A stretch of DNA of 64,000 nucleotides from Pseudomonas sp. MWU13-2105 (GTDB taxonomy: Bacteria; Pseudomonadota; Gammaproteobacteria; Pseudomonadales; Pseudomonadaceae). The translations under genes were made by a program, and so were the position numbers. Location of the stretch: the NCBI RefSeq assembly GCF_023242315.1, contig NZ_JALLIY010000018.1, positions 62,001 to 126,000 on the forward strand. Direction: 5' to 3'. Each line of letters begins with the position of its first letter. Within the stretch, counting starts at the first letter, position 1. Of the stretch, positions 59,149-64,000 are shown piece by piece. The notes beneath the pieces are model-generated. The model was not told where the DNA came from. It made no database searches and saw nothing but the letters and a program-made list of their open reading frames with translations.

Positions 59149-59475
59149 CCGGCTTTTGTCCCAGGCCAGGGAGTATTTTGCGCGCCCTGGGGACGGTCGT
59201 CTTGCCTCTGGGCCCCTCTCGGCGCGCTCTCGGTCGGTTACGGCGGCCGCCCGTCTACTTCCTTGCCTATACCGGGGTAGGTGCGTGGCGGCGATTGTGA
59301 TAACATCCGACGGTTTCCAGGGTAGCCCGAACCGGCTGCCTTCACTGCGCAGATCCAAGGCATAACTCGTTGATTTGTCGTAAGTCGTTGCAGGGCATCA
59401 GGCCCGCGGCGGCGAGCTTCGTTCGTCCCATATGGATGTGACGAAGTTTCACCAGAAAAAGGAATCAGGCTTCTC
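59149..59475. other. Leader and promoter region of gyrA
   Basis: A 327-base gap with no gene. TGTGATAACAT at 59296-59306 contains an extended -10-like element but has no good -35 at the normal distance. The transcript would have a leader of about 160 bases before gyrA. No terminator for mtnA is visible. Confidence 0.4.
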
Positions 59476-62127
<2,652 letters not shown>

Positions 62128-62221
62128 CAAGCGCCTGTCTGCTCTACTCTCTACCGTAGGCGTAGCCGGCCTGGAGTAGGGCGCAGGCCGGTGTGTATTC
62201 AAAAGCATAGCGAGAGTGGAT

Positions 62222-63307
62222 GTGAGCAAACGAGCCTATAACTTCTGCGCGGGTCCTGCTGCGCTGCCTGAAGCTGTCCTGTTGCGTGCCCAGTCCGAGC
62301 TGCTCGACTGGCACGGCAAGGGCCTGTCGGTCATGGAAATGAGCCACCGCAGCGATGAGTTCGTGTCCATCGCCACCAAGGCCGAGCAGGACCTGCGTGA
62401 CCTGCTGGATATTCCCTCGAACTACAAGGTGCTGTTCCTGCAGGGCGGCGCCAGCCAGCAATTTGCCCAGGTCGCGTTGAACCTGCTGCCCGAAAGCGGC
62501 AAGGCCGACTACATCGAGACCGGTATCTGGTCGAAGAAAGCCATCGAGGAAGCCTCGCGTTTCGGCAACGTCAATGTCGCCGCCAGCGCCAAGCCTTACG
62601 ACTATTTCGCCATTCCCGGCCAGAACGAATGGAAGCTGTCGAAAGACGCGGCCTATGTTCACTATGTGTCCAACGAAACCATCGGCGGCCTGGAATTCGA
62701 CTGGATTCCGGAAACCGGCGACGTGCCGCTGGTAACGGACATGTCCTCGGACATCCTCTCGCGTCCTGTGGACATTTCCCGCTATGGCATGATCTACGCC
62801 GGTGCGCAGAAGAACATCGGTCCGAGCGGCATCGTCGTCAACATTGTTCGCGAAGACCTGCTGGGGCGCGCGCGTTCGATCTGCCCGACCATGCTCGACT
62901 ACAAGGTCGCGGCCGACAACGGCTCCATGTACAACACTCCGCCGACCCTGGCCTGGTACCTCTCGGGCCTGGTCTTCGAGTGGCTCAAGGAGCAGGGTGG
63001 CGTCGAAGCCATCGGCAAGCTCAACGAAATCAAGCAGCGCACGTTGTATGATTTCATCGACGCCAGCGGCCTGTACAGCAACCCGATCAACAAGAGCAAC
63101 CGCTCCTGGATGAACGTGCCGTTCCGCCTGGCCGACGACCGCCTGGACAAGCCATTCCTGGTCGGCGCCGAAGAGCGCGGTCTGTTGAACCTCAAGGGCC
63201 ACCGTTCGGTGGGTGGCATGCGCGCCTCCATTTACAACGCTGTCGACATCCACGCGGTGAATGCGCTGGTGGCATACATGGCGGCGTTCGAGAAGGAACA
63301 CGGCTAA
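62222..63307 (+). CDS. serC: Phosphoserine aminotransferase
   Basis: SerC makes 3-phosphoserine for serine synthesis and also serves pyridoxal phosphate synthesis. The 361-residue protein has NFCAGPAALPEAVL at the start and the PLP-binding Lys in YAGAQKNIGPSG; VGGMRASIYNA is at the end. Two GTG codons are open, 62216 and 62222; the second gives the family start MSKRAYNF and the usual length. One base overlap with pheA (TAATG). Confidence 0.96.
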   Translation: MSKRAYNFCAGPAALPEAVLLRAQSELLDWHGKGLSVMEMSHRSDEFVSIATKAEQDLRDLLDIPSNYKVLFLQGGASQQFAQVALNLLPESGKADYIETGIWSKKAIEEASRFGNVNVAASAKPYDYFAIPGQNEWKLSKDAAYVHYVSNETIGGLEFDWIPETGDVPLVTDMSSDILSRPVDISRYGMIYAGAQKNIGPSGIVVNIVREDLLGRARSICPTMLDYKVAADNGSMYNTPPTLAWYLSGLVFEWLKEQGGVEAIGKLNEIKQRTLYDFIDASGLYSNPINKSNRSWMNVPFRLADDRLDKPFLVGAEERGLLNLKGHRSVGGMRASIYNAVDIHAVNALVAYMAAFEKEHG

Positions 63308-64000
63308 TGTCCGAGCAAGAACTCAAGGCACTGCGCCTGCGTATCGATAGCCTCGATGAAAAAGTCCTCGAGCTGATCAGTGAGCGTGCTCGCTGCGCCC
63401 AGGAAGTCGCGCGGGTAAAAATGGCCTCGCTGGCCGAAGGCGAAGTGCCGGTGTTCTATCGTCCCGAGCGTGAAGCTCAGGTGCTCAAGCGGGTCATGGA
63501 GCGTAACCAGGGGCCGCTGGGCAATGAAGAGATGGCACGGCTGTTCCGTGAGATCATGTCTTCCTGCCTGGCCCTCGAGCAGCCGCTGAAAGTGGCTTAC
63601 CTCGGCCCTGAAGGCACCTTTACCCAAGCCGCGGCGATGAAGCATTTCGGTCACGCGGTGATCAGCAAGCCGATGGCGGCGATCGACGAGGTCTTCCGTG
63701 AAGTGGCGGCGGGCGCGGTGAATTTCGGCGTGGTACCGGTGGAAAACTCCACCGAGGGTGCGGTCAACCACACGCTCGACAGTTTCCTCGAGCACGACAT
63801 GGTGATTTGCGGTGAGGTCGAACTGCGGATTCACCACCACCTGCTGGTGGGTGAAAACACCAAGACCGACAGTATCAGCCGTATCTATTCCCACGCCCAG
63901 TCCCTGGCCCAGTGCCGCAAGTGGCTGGACGCCCACTACCCGAACGTCGAGCGCGTGGCGGTCTCCAGCAACGCCGAAGCGGCTAAGCGGGTCAAGGGCG
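63307..64000 (+). CDS. pheA: Bifunctional chorismate mutase/prephenate dehydratase (cut by window edge)
   Basis: The P-protein converts chorismate to prephenate and then phenylpyruvate. Visible are the N-terminal chorismate mutase (about 1-90; LRLRIDSLDEKVLELISERARCA, with RPEREAQVLKRV) and the start of the dehydratase domain (from about 95; VAYLGPEGTFTQAAAMKHF, and VPVENSTEGAV). The C-terminal ACT domain lies beyond the right edge. It overlaps the serC stop by one base. The start is ATG 63307. Confidence 0.96.
   Translation, partial: MSEQELKALRLRIDSLDEKVLELISERARCAQEVARVKMASLAEGEVPVFYRPEREAQVLKRVMERNQGPLGNEEMARLFREIMSSCLALEQPLKVAYLGPEGTFTQAAAMKHFGHAVISKPMAAIDEVFREVAAGAVNFGVVPVENSTEGAVNHTLDSFLEHDMVICGEVELRIHHHLLVGENTKTDSISRIYSHAQSLAQCRKWLDAHYPNVERVAVSSNAEAAKRVKG

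Overview
The window is a 64-kb chromosomal piece from a Pseudomonas of the fluorescens lineage. Evidence is GC-rich coding with dense operons, the Pseudomonas flhA-flhF-fleN-fliA-cheYZAB-motCD-parC-parP-cheW order, Pseudomonas-type families (DUF3509, DUF6316, UPF0270), a third CsrA/Rsm paralogue, and the ubiG-mtaD-mtnA-gyrA-serC-pheA order of the genus. It reads as ordinary core genome with a few accessory genes. I see no rRNA, tRNA, CRISPR array, insertion sequence or prophage.

Region by region. 1-13.4 kb (+): end of the flagellar/chemotaxis locus, from flhA (cut by the left edge) through the FlhF/FleN number-and-place pair, sigma-28 FliA, CheY, CheZ, CheA, CheB, the MotCD stator, the ParC/ParP array-positioning pair and CheW. 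13.5-15.5 kb (-): a C-terminally anchored unknown protein and a secreted alpha/beta hydrolase, with a REPIN between. 15.6-19.8 kb (+): aroC, an MFS carrier overlapping genes on both sides, then mtnB, mtnD and mtnC of methionine salvage. 20-21.6 kb: an orphan LuxR-type HTH protein, a DUF3509 protein and an ankyrin protein. 21.7-26.9 kb (-): a polar amino-acid ABC importer (binding protein, two permeases, ATPase) with a deacylase in the aotO position and an RpiR-family regulator at the end; a palindrome lies upstream of the operon. 27.1-31.8 kb: small unknown and membrane proteins, speE, an SDR, a YnfA protein, an RsmA/CsrA paralogue and a UPF0270 protein. 32.2-37.05 kb (+): one giant gene (about 1,619 residues) for a leucine-rich-repeat protein with a C-terminal NEL-type ubiquitin-ligase domain. 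37-49.5 kb: mnmC, a two-domain PPK2 kinase, a thiolase, a DUF6316 protein, an EamA carrier, fumC, a DUF2059 protein, a BolA protein, trhO, a DsbA-family protein and an exporter ABC. 49.7-54.1 kb: a PAS-GGDEF-EAL protein, a TenA/PqqC-fold protein and a second diguanylate cyclase. 54.4-64 kb: yciK, mupP, ubiG and mtaD (-), then mtnA, gyrA, serC and pheA (+, cut by the right edge).

Links between regions: SpeE makes methylthioadenosine as by-product. MtaD and MtnA (56.6-59.1 kb) and MtnB, MtnC and MtnD (17.9-19.8 kb) can return it to methionine, so most of a deaminase-type salvage route is in the window, in two places. The most unusual items are the NEL/LRR effector-like giant protein, four repeats in the CheA linker that resemble the C-terminal tail of CheZ, and two short ORFs in the flagellar operon that look translationally linked to their neighbours.
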